Shown here: positions 1 through 8,404 of the stretch, in pieces
Layout of the letters: the number at the start of each line of letters is the position of its first letter
Numbering within the stretch: position 1 is the stretch's first letter
Origin: G963676655 sp963676655
GTDB lineage: Bacteria > Verrucomicrobiota > Lentisphaeria > Victivallales > Victivallaceae
Assembly: GCA_963676655.2 (NCBI GenBank)
Contig: CAXXKX010000003.1
Coordinates: 5,022,001 to 5,086,000, forward strand
Length of the DNA stretch: 64,000 bases
Direction of reading: 5' to 3'
Notes under the pieces: model-generated
Databases searched by the model: none
Told to the model about the DNA's origin: nothing
The model's input: the letters and a program-made list of their open reading frames with translations, nothing else
Position numbers and translations under genes: made by a program

Positions 1-2
1 GA

Positions 3-398
3 CAGTCTCTGGAAATTCAAATATCTGCCCCTAATATTGTATTTAAGGATAATCAGGATTATATCTCAACAAAATTTACTATCAAATTTCATGAAATTAA
101 AAATATCACATGGAAATACTATTGCGATATGGATTGTGATGATGGAATAGACATGAGCCCTATGATATGTTCCCCTATTTATCTTTACTCGGAAATAGGC
201 TCTATTGTCAGTTTCAATATAAATGAAGAAGATGATGATCTTGAACAATCAATAATTATACAGATATTGCGTGGAATAGAGGTATGGAGCCTTTCAATTA
301 TATTCATGGATATTGATGTTATTCCGGATGAGGCTTTAACTTTTGAATATTTAATCCAACAGCAAATTATTGAAGCTATCGGATTAAATAATACCTGA
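3..398 (+). CDS. Hypothetical protein, 5' partial
   Basis: The frame is open from the first complete codon at position 3 to a TGA at 396-398, so the gene begins upstream of the window; the ATG at 129 is probably internal. The visible 131 residues are acidic, with a DDD-rich patch, and alternate short beta-like stretches. I see no signal peptide, membrane segment or catalytic motif. I do not recognise the family. Its small size, acidity and low G+C next to another orphan gene would suit an immunity or accessory protein, but that is only a guess. Base composition is clearly more AT-rich than in the URO-D gene downstream. Confidence 0.6.
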   Translation, partial: QSLEIQISAPNIVFKDNQDYISTKFTIKFHEIKNITWKYYCDMDCDDGIDMSPMICSPIYLYSEIGSIVSFNINEEDDDLEQSIIIQILRGIEVWSLSIIFMDIDVIPDEALTFEYLIQQQIIEAIGLNNT

Positions 399-459
399 TT
401 TAATATGTTGTCAATTGGCAAGAAAATGTCCATTGAGTCCCTTTGAGGACTGGATGAGT

Positions 460-476
460 CCCTTAGGAGGGTTTTT
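460..476 (+). terminator. Possible weak terminator hairpin
   Basis: A 4-bp CCCT/AGGG stem with a TAGG loop is followed by five T, and by a second T run at 481-487. It lies about 60 nt after the partial gene. The stretch TGAGTCCCTT occurs twice, 21 nt apart, just upstream (around 435 and 456). The short stem makes this a weak call. Confidence 0.35.
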
Positions 477-549
477 CCTGTTTTTTTATTAATTTTTAAC
501 TAAAAATTGGTTTTATATTTGAATTTTTAGGGTTTAAGCAAAAAAAAAG

Positions 550-1017
550 ATGCGTGTGCCTGTAATGATTGATAGAAACAAAAGAGATCTCTTAATTGAG
601 AAGTTGCGTGAACTCCTTTCAGGAAAGATTACGAATCTCGAATATGATGATTTGGAAGGTAAGTTTGCGTCAGATAAAGACCCTGTAACCTGGCTGATTT
701 GGGAGAAAACATGGAGATTGTACGATGATTTCAAAGAGCATAAAGTTGGATTAACCCAGGAAGGAAGACAGTATTTTGCACGATGTATTCTGTTCCTTTA
801 TTCTAATTTGGAATATGAATGGCCATATCCGACTTATAAGCATTATTTGAGGAGATTTGTTACTATTCTTACTTTTGGTTTGTCAGCTTGCTTCAGAGAG
901 CCTGAATATTCAAAGAAAGGTGATTTTGACGTATGGCCTTTTTTCAGAAAATATGATTTTGAAGCAGCCAAAAGTAATAATAAATTTCTCTATAAGGAAT
1001 TTACAGAGGACTCATAA
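550..1017 (+). CDS. Conserved-looking hypothetical protein, 155 aa
   Basis: Encodes a soluble, charged, mostly helical protein without signal peptide or membrane segments. Visible features are an N-terminal R-N-K-R-x-x-L-x-x-x-L-R-x-L-L helix, a central 'LEYEWP' motif and a C-terminal 'DVWPFFRKYDFEAA' motif. I recall this pattern from uncharacterised proteins often found near polymorphic toxins, but cannot name a family. The start at 550 follows an A-rich stretch without a good ribosome site; the ATG at 565 is an alternative. It is AT-rich like the partial gene before it, and both differ in composition from the next gene, which suggests the two arrived together by transfer. Confidence 0.7.
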   Translation: MRVPVMIDRNKRDLLIEKLRELLSGKITNLEYDDLEGKFASDKDPVTWLIWEKTWRLYDDFKEHKVGLTQEGRQYFARCILFLYSNLEYEWPYPTYKHYLRRFVTILTFGLSACFREPEYSKKGDFDVWPFFRKYDFEAAKSNNKFLYKEFTEDS

Positions 1018-1044
1018 TAAAATACTTGTCCTGGGTAAGTTGTA

Positions 1045-1274
1045 TATAATGGGGCATCCCGAGAAGATGAGAAATAGTGAAAAATAGAGAAGAATATCAT
1101 ATAAAATGGGATAAAATCAATAGGGCGCATAACACGGGGCTGCCTCCATTTTATATTTGATTCTGTTTTTTTACTTGATTTTCCGCACGTTTGGGCGTAC
1201 GATATAAGATATTGATTTTGCATAGCTTTTTTTCAAAAGCGTCACAAGCACCTCGCATGCTTGCATCGAGGAGG
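1045..1274 (+). promoter_or_regulatory. Structured 5' leader of the URO-D family gene
   Basis: The 268 nt between genes holds a TATAAT at 1045-1050 (no convincing -35 box). Next come an 11-bp perfect inverted repeat, ATATAAAATGG at 1099-1109 pairing with CCATTTTATAT at 1146-1156 around a 36-nt GC-rich loop, and a T-rich stretch. A second hairpin pairs CCTCG (1251-1255) plus ATG (1257-1259) with CAT (1264-1266) plus CGAGG (1267-1271), with a one-base bulge. The right arm overlaps the Shine-Dalgarno GAGGAGG at 1268-1274. If transcription starts near 1057, the leader is about 230 nt, long enough for an RNA switch that controls translation. Function is inferred from structure only. Confidence 0.4.
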
Positions 1275-1285
1275 TTTATTTTTGA

Positions 1286-2488
1286 ATGCCAAACATAAGG
1301 ATCGGGTATAAAATGAGCGGAAAAAGGACAAGAGTAATCAATGCGTTAAACCACAGCAAACCGGATCGAACTCCGTTGTTTGAAATTTTTCAACCTTATC
1401 ATCCGATCCACTGGGATATCTGCGGACGCAATATAGCCACGGATATGGCAATGGCCTGGGACGCGATGGCTGACGGAGTTGACTGGCAGGAGCTGGTTGA
1501 CGCTCAAATTAAAGCCCAATATGCGATTAGACGTTATTTTGAACTTGATATGGTGCGTTTGAATGCCGCGCCGAAAAAAGATTACGAACGCCCGATCAAG
1601 ACCGGTCCCGGAAAATGGACCCTGGGCGAACTGGCTTATCATGTGCATCCCCGTACGCTGTTGGTTGAACTGGAAGATCCGACTCAGGCTCAGGCGATGT
1701 CCAGCCGGGAATCGGAGGCGGATACCCGCCGGATGATCGAAGAGTGGGACGGACTGCCGCCGGTATTGCCGGAAAAAGGCGATCCGGTTCTGGAAGGCGT
1801 TCGGAAATTGGCCGAAGCAGATGGCGTCGACTGGGTGTATATGGGGGAAGTCGGAGCCGGGACCGGCGCGGCGTTCTACCCGCCGTTCATGTTGATGTGG
1901 ATGCTTCTGGAACCGGAGGTTTATGAACGCTGGCTCGAAAAAAGCAAGTTGTATGGTCTGGCCAGAACAAAACAGTTGATCGAAGGCGGATGCGAAGTGA
2001 TCGCGATGGGCGGCGACGTCAGTTGCGACAAAGGACCGTTTATTTCGCCGGACGAGTACAATAAATTTATCCTGCCGGTAATTCAGGAGCATGTCGGCCT
2101 GATTCACGCTATGGGGTCCAAAGCGGTCTATACCTCTGACGGCAACCATTGGGCAATCAAGCAGGGCTTTTTCTTTGATTCCGGCATTGACGGCTACAAG
2201 GAAGTTGACAAAGCCGCTGGCATGACCTGGCCGCGGCTGATCGAGGAAGGCGTGGCCGACAATGTATGCATAATCGGGAATCTCGATGCCCGGCATACGT
2301 TGTGCCATGCGACGCCGGAAGAAGTCAGGGCCGAAGTCATCGAGTGTCTCAAGTACGGACGACAAGCTGCCGGCGGACATATCCTGCATGCCAGTCATTC
2401 GGTCCATGAAGACGTCAAAACCGAAAACTATTACGCAGCGATTGACGCCTATCGTGATTTCTTCGGTCTGGAAAAGCTTGCCCGGTAA
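1286..2488 (+). CDS. Uroporphyrinogen decarboxylase (URO-D) family protein
   Basis: A 400-residue soluble protein with the URO-D/methylcobamide:CoM methyltransferase fold. The N-terminus carries the family signature K-R-T-R-V-I-N-A-L-N-H-x-x-P-D-R-T-P; glycine-rich barrel strands follow ('GEVGAGTGAAFYPP', 'VIAMGGDVSCDKGPFISPDEYNKFILP'), and the C-terminal end has 'CIIGNLDARHTL' and 'GGHILHASHSVHED'. Isolated members of this type are usually not heme enzymes but methyl-transfer or unknown-substrate relatives; no corrinoid protein or other heme gene is adjacent. A strong GAGGAGG site lies 11 nt before ATG 1286. An ATG at 1313 (MSGKRTR...) matches where relatives usually begin and is a real alternative. 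Substrate unknown. Confidence 0.85.
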   Translation: MPNIRIGYKMSGKRTRVINALNHSKPDRTPLFEIFQPYHPIHWDICGRNIATDMAMAWDAMADGVDWQELVDAQIKAQYAIRRYFELDMVRLNAAPKKDYERPIKTGPGKWTLGELAYHVHPRTLLVELEDPTQAQAMSSRESEADTRRMIEEWDGLPPVLPEKGDPVLEGVRKLAEADGVDWVYMGEVGAGTGAAFYPPFMLMWMLLEPEVYERWLEKSKLYGLARTKQLIEGGCEVIAMGGDVSCDKGPFISPDEYNKFILPVIQEHVGLIHAMGSKAVYTSDGNHWAIKQGFFFDSGIDGYKEVDKAAGMTWPRLIEEGVADNVCIIGNLDARHTLCHATPEEVRAEVIECLKYGRQAAGGHILHASHSVHEDVKTENYYAAIDAYRDFFGLEKLAR

Positions 2489-2567
2489 AGTTTTTAAGGC
2501 GACTCTAACCGATACCCGTTTTCAGTCATCAGGTTCGGACAAGCTATGTCTTCGACCATTTTGGAGT

Positions 2568-2682
2568 GCGCTTAGATTTAAGCGCTTTGACACTGAAGCA
2601 TGGCTGATCGCTATAGTTGTTCCGCAACCTGGTTGCGGTCGCTCATGTTGTCATGTTCAGCTATGGCGGAATTTCGCCATAG
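2568..2682. repeat. Three consecutive intergenic hairpins
   Basis: Between the URO-D gene and the tandem repeats lie three clean palindromes: GCGCTTA/TAAGCGC with a GATT loop (2568-2585); CCGCAACC/GGTTGCGG around one base (2622-2638); and CTATGGCG/CGCCATAG with a GAATTT loop (2661-2682). None is followed by a T run, so they are not classic terminators. They may be degenerate REP-like units next to the better preserved ones. No gene is supported in 2489-2773. Confidence 0.5.
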
Positions 2683-2773
2683 ACAAATTCTTCCGATCGG
2701 CAAATCCTGGAGCAAAGCGGTTAAATCTAATCTCCAAAATGAATTAAAGAATTTCGACCAGGTTGTTTATCCA

Positions 2774-3132
2774 TGGAGGGCGAAACTCCGTTGAGCCGGA
2801 CATGCCGCGCAGACGGTCGGCTCGAGGGACTCTCGCCCTCCACAAGACCTTGGACAGTGCATTCTTTCCTGGAGGGCGAAACTCCGTTGAGCCGGACATG
2901 CCGCGCAGACGGTCGGCTCGAGGGACTCTCGCCCTCCACAAGACCTTGGACCGGGTCATTCATCCCTGGAGGGCGAAACTTCGTTGAGCCGGACATGCCG
3001 CACAGACGGTCGGCTCGAGGTACTCTCGCCTTCCACAAGACCTTGGACCGGGTCATTCATCCCTGGAGGGCGAAACTCCGTTGAGCCGGACATGCCGCAC
3101 AGACGGTCGGCTCGAGGGACTCTCGCCCTCCA
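2774..3132. repeat. Four tandem REP-like palindromic repeats
   Basis: Four 69-bp units at 2774-2842, 2870-2938, 2967-3035 and 3064-3132, with a period of 96-97 bp. Each begins TGGAGGGCGA and ends TCGCCCTCCA, so the outer 10 bp pair perfectly; an inner GAGCCG/CGGCTC pair adds a second stem around a GC-rich apex. The 27-28 bp linkers are also conserved (CAAGACCTTGGAC...), and linkers 2 and 3 are identical, so the array grew by tandem duplication of the whole unit. Copy 3 has several base changes, one of which (C to T in the right arm) keeps a G-U pair. Open frames across the array are artefacts. The two RAYT-like transposases in the window are candidate partners. 3133-3247 has only a small TTCGT/ACGAA hairpin. 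Confidence 0.9.
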
Positions 3133-3247
3133 TTGAACCTTCGTCAAACGAAAGGCCGGATTTCTTGAATGAGGTTTGATTAGCCTTGAGAAAGGATTGA
3201 CCAATTACATTTTTTTAAGAAATTATTAACTATTTGCACTTTTACTA

Positions 3248-3276
3248 TTGAAAAATGACCAACAGGTCATTATTAT
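3248..3276 (+). promoter_or_regulatory. Promoter with TetR-type operator in its spacer
   Basis: TTGAAA (3248-3253), a 17-nt spacer and TATTAT (3271-3276) form a good sigma70-type promoter. The inverted repeat AATGACC-aaca-GGTCATT (3254-3271) fills the spacer exactly. A further GGTCAT half-site lies at 3285-3290. This is the expected layout for repression by the TetR protein encoded immediately downstream, with binding excluding RNA polymerase from the whole efflux operon. Confidence 0.8.
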
Positions 3277-3327
3277 ATATATAAGGTCATAAAAATGAAT
3301 ATATAGTCATAAGAAAGGATGCAAGAG

Positions 3328-3927
3328 ATGCCGAGATTAACAGATAAGGCGAAAAAATTATTGGACCAGACCATGAAGAAGGAAATAGGGGCTGAGACTT
3401 TGCGGCTGGTTGCGGAAAAGGGTTTGGACGGCTGGACCATGAATGATCTGGCGAAGAATCTGGATATTGCGAAGGGCACGTTGTACAATTATTTTTCAAA
3501 TAAGGAATCGTTGCTGGAATCGGCCCTTGAACAGCATTTCATGGAAATGGAGCAAAAGATCAGGGAGCAGTTTAATTCAGGTAAAGCACCTGACGAGGTA
3601 ATGCTGGGAATCGCGTCGGTAATGTTTAATCATTTTCACGCGCACCGGAAAATCCATGATCTGCTTTTTCCTAATTTGGCCCTGAAGCATTTTAAAAAGC
3701 GTAAATGCAAAAGAAAGAAAATGGTATTAAGGTTAAGTGAGGAAATATCAAAGGGGATTGAGATGGGAATATTCAGGCCGGTTGTTCCGGACGCGGTAAG
3801 TGAAGTTTTTCTCGGGGCGATCCGTGAATTTAATATTTCAAATATCGAACAGCAGATTTCACGGACGCCGGAAGAACAGTTGCAGTTAATTTCCAATATC
3901 GTCATTGACGGTATCAGAAGCAAGTGA
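3328..3927 (+). CDS. TetR/AcrR family transcriptional repressor
   Basis: A 199-residue regulator with an N-terminal TetR helix-turn-helix at about residues 15-60 ('GLDGWTMNDLAKNLDIAKGTLYNYFSNKESLL') and a variable C-terminal ligand/dimer domain of usual length. The start at 3328 is chosen because AGGA (3316-3319) sits 8 nt upstream; the in-frame ATG at 3319 overlaps that site. It is the first gene of an operon with an HlyD-type adaptor (13-nt gap) and an RND pump. Together with the palindrome inside the upstream promoter this predicts autorepression and repression of the efflux genes, relieved by an unidentified pump substrate. Confidence 0.88.
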   Translation: MPRLTDKAKKLLDQTMKKEIGAETLRLVAEKGLDGWTMNDLAKNLDIAKGTLYNYFSNKESLLESALEQHFMEMEQKIREQFNSGKAPDEVMLGIASVMFNHFHAHRKIHDLLFPNLALKHFKKRKCKRKKMVLRLSEEISKGIEMGIFRPVVPDAVSEVFLGAIREFNISNIEQQISRTPEEQLQLISNIVIDGIRSK

Positions 3928-3940
3928 CAAGGAGATTAAG

Positions 3941-5320
3941 ATGAGTTGGATGAAAAAAATATTATTTCCGGTCATTCTGGTTCCAGCGATTATTGTAGCT
4001 TATATGATGGTTGCCGGGAAAAAGCCTTTGCGTGAAAAAGAGGGAGGAGAGCTGGTTCATTCCGTTTCGGTTCTCAAGGTGCAGAAGATGACGGTCATAC
4101 CGCGATTGCTGGGATATGGCGAGGTGCAACCGGCCAAAATATGGAAAGCCGTGGCTGAGGTAGCAGGAAAAATATCCTGGAAAGCACCAAGGTTGAACAG
4201 CGGCGAGTTCTTTAAAAAGGGAGATTTGCTGTTGCAGATCGAGGATAATACTTTCAAGCTGAATATCAAAAAGGCTGAGGCGGATATAAAGAAGACTCAG
4301 GCGAAGATCAAGGAACTGGAAAACTCCAGAGATAATCTGAAAGTGACTTTAAGCCTGCGCGAAAGTATGCTGAAAATCAAACAGCAGGAATTTGACCGTA
4401 AGAATAAACTGTTCAAAGCTAATGTAACCTCAAAATCCAGCCTGGAACAGGAGGAGTTGAATATCCTGTCCGAAAGGAACTCGGTGCAGGCTATCCGTTC
4501 TGAATTGACGCTGATTCCGAGTCAGATTGATTATCAGAAATCTCAACTTGAATCTTATCAAGCCCAGAAGGAGCAGGCCGAGTTGGATCTTAAATACACA
4601 AAAATAACCGCGCCGTTTGCCTGTCGTATATCCAGCGTTGATGTCGAGGTTTCGCAGTTCGTACAGAAAGGCTCGGTTCTGCTGGTTGCCGATTGGATAG
4701 GGAGTTCCGAAATAACCGCGCAGCTTGATGTATCCCGCATGAGAATGCTGGTGGACAGTGCGCTTCGCAAGAATAATAATATTAACCTGTCCGGTCAGAG
4801 AATCCCAGAGTCATTGGGACTTACCGCCAAAGTAAATTTTGGCGGCTATACGTGGAATGCCAAATGTGAACGCATGATTTCCTCGGTTGACGTTACTACC
4901 AGAACCATTGGCCTGGTCGTTTCGGTTGACGATACTTATAAGCTGGCCAGAAAAACCGGCCGACCGCCTCTGGTCAAAGGGATGTTTTGTACGGTTGAGG
5001 TGTTTGGCAACCCGCAGCCGGACAGTCTGGTTATTCCCCGTTCGGCGCTGCATGGCGATACTGTTTATATATGTAATGAGGAAAAACGACTGGCTTTTAA
5101 AAGGGTCAAAGTCAAGTATGAATTATTAAACTTTGCAATCATCGAATCCGGGCTGGAACCGGGCGAGACCCTGGTGACTACAGATATTGTCCCGGCGGTA
5201 GCCGGCATGAAACTGCGCCCGATTTTTGAAAGCGAGTTTTATCCGAAGGCAAAACGGGAAATAGGATTCATGAGTTTACCGTCGAAAAGTAAAATAAAAA
5301 TCACCTCCAGGAGTAACTAA
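3941..5320 (+). CDS. RND efflux periplasmic adaptor (HlyD/MFP family)
   Basis: A 459-residue membrane fusion protein that would link the inner-membrane pump to an outer-membrane channel. One N-terminal membrane anchor (about residues 5-22) precedes a barrel-sandwich/lipoyl half ('SGEFFKKGDLLLQIEDNTF'). A long K/E/Q-rich coiled coil follows at about 95-215, then the second lipoyl half ('LKYTKITAPFACRISSVDVEVSQFVQKGSVLL') and beta-barrel/proximal domains. The start at 3941 has AAGGAG at 3929-3934. An upstream in-frame ATG at 3905 would overlap the TetR gene and has no ribosome site. The pump gene starts 1 nt after the stop. No TolC-like gene is present, so the channel must be encoded elsewhere. 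Confidence 0.9.
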   Translation: MSWMKKILFPVILVPAIIVAYMMVAGKKPLREKEGGELVHSVSVLKVQKMTVIPRLLGYGEVQPAKIWKAVAEVAGKISWKAPRLNSGEFFKKGDLLLQIEDNTFKLNIKKAEADIKKTQAKIKELENSRDNLKVTLSLRESMLKIKQQEFDRKNKLFKANVTSKSSLEQEELNILSERNSVQAIRSELTLIPSQIDYQKSQLESYQAQKEQAELDLKYTKITAPFACRISSVDVEVSQFVQKGSVLLVADWIGSSEITAQLDVSRMRMLVDSALRKNNNINLSGQRIPESLGLTAKVNFGGYTWNAKCERMISSVDVTTRTIGLVVSVDDTYKLARKTGRPPLVKGMFCTVEVFGNPQPDSLVIPRSALHGDTVYICNEEKRLAFKRVKVKYELLNFAIIESGLEPGETLVTTDIVPAVAGMKLRPIFESEFYPKAKREIGFMSLPSKSKIKITSRSN

Positions 5321-5321
5321 G

Positions 5322-8300
5322 ATGATCGGCTGGTTTATAAAACATCCTACCGCCAGCAACCTTATTATGGGGCTTTTCCTGTTGCTTGGATTTATGACTC
5401 TGTTTCGTATCAAACGTGAGGTCATGCCGGATTTTTCCGATGAGAAAGTCAGTATCTCTATTGTCTATCCCGGCGCGACCGCCGAGGAAGTCGAAGAGGC
5501 GGTATGTGCTCCGGTTGAGGAAGCCTTGCAGAATGTTAACAACGTCAAGGAAACGGTTTCCAGTTCAAGGGAAGGCGCCGGGACTGTCACGGTTGAAATG
5601 GAGGAAGGCAGTAACTTCATCGAATTTTATAATGACATTAAAACTGAAGTCGAAGCGATAGACTCTTTTCCGAACGAAGTTGAGAATATTATTATCAAAC
5701 CTCAGAGCAGAACCGATCATGTCTTTTCAATTGCGATTACCGGTAACATGAGTACGACTCATTTAAAGGAGTATTGTGAGCAGGTTAAGGAGCGGATAAA
5801 GCAGACGGTGGGCGGCGTTATGATTGATGTCGAAGGATTTTCGCAGCACGAATTCAGGATCGAATTGTCCCCGGAAATGCTTTATGAATATAAATTATCC
5901 GTCAGGGATATTGCGAACACGATCAAGAATCAGAATACCGATTTGCCGGCCGGAACCCTGGAAACCGGCGAAAGGGATATTCTGCTGCGTTTCAATGATC
6001 GGCGTAAGACGGTCAGTGATCTGGCGGATATGAGAATTGTATCCGGGGCCAGCGGCGGTGAAATCACCCTGGGGCAGATCGCGAAAATAACCGACCGCTT
6101 TGAGCTTGACGAGGAAAAAGTGCTGTTCAACGGTAAACGGGCCGGAATCCTGAATATATCCAAGAGCAAATCACGTGACAGCCTGAAAATATATGACGCG
6201 ATTAATAAACTGATCGACAAAATCAAAGTTGAAGCTCCTCCCGGAGTGAAATTCTACACTACCAGAAATGCCGCCGATACAATCCGCGACCGCTTACGGC
6301 TGCTGACGGAAAACGGAATCCAGGGAATCATTCTGGTGTTCCTGACGCTTTGGTTGTTCCTGAATATCCGGCTCGCGTTCTGGGTCTCGATGGGATTGCC
6401 GATCTCTTTTCTCGGCGGATTATTTTTTATGAACTTATTTGGTATTTCGCTTAATATGATTTCAATGGTAGCGCTGTTGATTGCGATCGGCTTGCTGATG
6501 GACGATGCAATCGTGCTGTCAGAGAATATTGCGGTCCGTCTGAGAAAAGGAGACAAGGCGCTGGATGCGGCTATCAATGGTGTAAAAGAGGTTGCCAGCG
6601 GCGTGTTATCATCGTTTGCCACGACCGCGTGCGTGTTCCTGCCGCTGATGTTTACCAGCGGCAAACTGGGCAAGATTCTCAGCGTAATTCCGATTACTCT
6701 TTTGCTGGTGTTGTCGGTGAGCCTGATTGAAGCGTTCTTCATTATGCCTAATCACCTCGCGCATTCATTTAAGCATGGTCTGGGCAAGCCATTTGGAGCC
6801 AGAATCTATATCAATCGCGCGGTTGACTGGATCAGGTTGACTCTGGTTGGTGGTCTGATCAAACGGCTTATTCCGCATCGTTATTTGTTTCTCGGATGTG
6901 TGGCGGCGTTATTTGTCCTGTCGCTGGCGATGCCCGCTTCCGGTGTGTTGAAATATGTCGCCTTTCCTGATGTGGACGGCGACACTGTCTCAACCAAGGT
7001 GCTGTTGCCGCAGGGAACGCCTTTGGCCAGGAGCGAGGAAGTCGCGGCTAAATTGGTTACGGCACTGACCGAGGTAAATGAATATTTCAAACCACAGCAG
7101 CCTGGCGGGGTGGATTTGATCAATAACATTTCGATTCAGTTCAGCGTCAATAACAATGCCGGGAGTTCCGGCCCTAATATGTTCACGGTTCTGGCGGACT
7201 TGCTGCCGGGAGACGAACGGAACGCGTCGGTTAATGAGGTATTGGCGAAATGGCGTGAATGTACCGGCGAACTGTCCGGGGTTCAGAGTATTTCATATGA
7301 CGACTTCCAGATGGGGCCGGCCGGTAATCCGATCGAGATAAGGCTGCGCGGCAAAAGCCTTGATGAACTGAAAAAAGCTTCGCTGACGCTTCAGAAAAAA
7401 TTGAATTCCTATGACGGGGTTTTTGATGTCAGTGACGATATGTTGCCGGGCAAACCGGAAGTGATCATGAAGCTGAAGCCGGGCTCTCTGAAACTCGGTT
7501 TGAGCGCCGCGGCGATAGCCGGCCAACTTCGGGCCGCATTTCACGGCTCAACTGCGGACGAACTCCAGATCGGCAGCGAGAATTACGAGTATAATGTTCG
7601 GCTGTCAAAGGCGGATATCAACAACGTGAAGCGCTTTGATAATTTCAGAATTACTGCGCCGGATGGTCGTAAAATCCCTCTGGCGGCGGTTGTAGATATG
7701 AAATCAGGTCGCGGACTTTCCACAATCAAAAGGGTCGACGGTATGCGGACCGTCACCGTTACGGCAGATGTGGAAGACGCAAAAGCCAACGGCAGTGAAG
7801 TAATTGGAGATCTGCGGAAAAAATATTTTCCGGATTTCCTGAAAGAGTATCCCGGTATCAATATTTCGTATGGCGGCGCTACCAAACGCAGTGCGGAAAC
7901 CGGCTCTTCAATGGGAACGTCTTTTCTGATCGGGGTGGTCGGTATCTTTATTCTGCTGGCGCTGCAGTTCCGCAGTTATATGGAGCCGCTGGCGATCATG
8001 GTTGCTATTCCGCTGGCGGTTATCGGGGCTATCTGGGGTCATATCTTTTTCGGAATCTCATTCAGTATGCCAAGTCTCATGGGCTTTATTTCGCTCTCAG
8101 GTATCGTTGTTAACGATTCCATTCTTATGATGGAGTTCATAAAAATGCGGGAACGGGAAGGCGGAGATTTGGAGGAAGCATTGGTTTCCGCGGGAAGCGA
8201 CCGTTTCCGGGCGCTGATGCTTACTTCCCTGACGACTATCGCCGGACTGCTGCCGCTGCTGGCGGAAAAAAGCATGCAGGCTCAGACGCTTATTCCGCTG

Positions 8301-8402
8301 GCGATCAGTATCGTTACCGGTTTGACCGCTTCAACGTTGCTGGTGCTGTTTGTTATACCTACTTTCTATATGGTAATTCAGGATTTCCGCCGTCCTTCGT
8401 GA
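5322..8402 (+). CDS. RND multidrug/solute efflux permease (AcrB-type)
   Basis: A full-length 1026-residue RND pump with two repeats of one plus five membrane helices separated by two large periplasmic loops. The N-terminus ('FIKHPTASNLIMGLFLLLGF') is the first helix. 'GLLMDDAIVLSENI' carries the paired aspartates of TM4 used in proton relay, and a matching 'GIVVNDSILMMEFI' segment lies in TM10. This is a proton-driven inner-membrane exporter working as a trimer with the adaptor upstream. It is the last gene of the TetR operon and ends 2 nt from the convergent AraC gene. The substrate cannot be read from sequence; it is closer to the drug/HAE type than to metal pumps, as I see no methionine-rich metal motifs. 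Confidence 0.92.
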   Translation: MIGWFIKHPTASNLIMGLFLLLGFMTLFRIKREVMPDFSDEKVSISIVYPGATAEEVEEAVCAPVEEALQNVNNVKETVSSSREGAGTVTVEMEEGSNFIEFYNDIKTEVEAIDSFPNEVENIIIKPQSRTDHVFSIAITGNMSTTHLKEYCEQVKERIKQTVGGVMIDVEGFSQHEFRIELSPEMLYEYKLSVRDIANTIKNQNTDLPAGTLETGERDILLRFNDRRKTVSDLADMRIVSGASGGEITLGQIAKITDRFELDEEKVLFNGKRAGILNISKSKSRDSLKIYDAINKLIDKIKVEAPPGVKFYTTRNAADTIRDRLRLLTENGIQGIILVFLTLWLFLNIRLAFWVSMGLPISFLGGLFFMNLFGISLNMISMVALLIAIGLLMDDAIVLSENIAVRLRKGDKALDAAINGVKEVASGVLSSFATTACVFLPLMFTSGKLGKILSVIPITLLLVLSVSLIEAFFIMPNHLAHSFKHGLGKPFGARIYINRAVDWIRLTLVGGLIKRLIPHRYLFLGCVAALFVLSLAMPASGVLKYVAFPDVDGDTVSTKVLLPQGTPLARSEEVAAKLVTALTEVNEYFKPQQPGGVDLINNISIQFSVNNNAGSSGPNMFTVLADLLPGDERNASVNEVLAKWRECTGELSGVQSISYDDFQMGPAGNPIEIRLRGKSLDELKKASLTLQKKLNSYDGVFDVSDDMLPGKPEVIMKLKPGSLKLGLSAAAIAGQLRAAFHGSTADELQIGSENYEYNVRLSKADINNVKRFDNFRITAPDGRKIPLAAVVDMKSGRGLSTIKRVDGMRTVTVTADVEDAKANGSEVIGDLRKKYFPDFLKEYPGINISYGGATKRSAETGSSMGTSFLIGVVGIFILLALQFRSYMEPLAIMVAIPLAVIGAIWGHIFFGISFSMPSLMGFISLSGIVVNDSILMMEFIKMREREGGDLEEALVSAGSDRFRALMLTSLTTIAGLLPLLAEKSMQAQTLIPLAISIVTGLTASTLLVLFVIPTFYMVIQDFRRPS

Positions 8403-8404
8403 GC

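Noticed and set aside
1346..2407. A 353-codon open frame antisense to the URO-D gene
   Set aside because: It mirrors the codon structure of the URO-D gene, has no motif of its own and no ribosome site; shadow frame. Long antisense frames over the GH38, BNR and sulfatase genes were rejected for the same reason.
2774..3132. CRISPR-like array
   Set aside because: Units are 69 bp, palindromic, and the linkers between them are conserved rather than unique, and no cas genes are present; REP-type repeats fit better.
2727..3204. Several overlapping open frames on both strands across the repeat array
   Set aside because: They translate the tandem repeats into repeating R/G/P-rich peptides and have no ribosome sites; artefacts of the palindromes.
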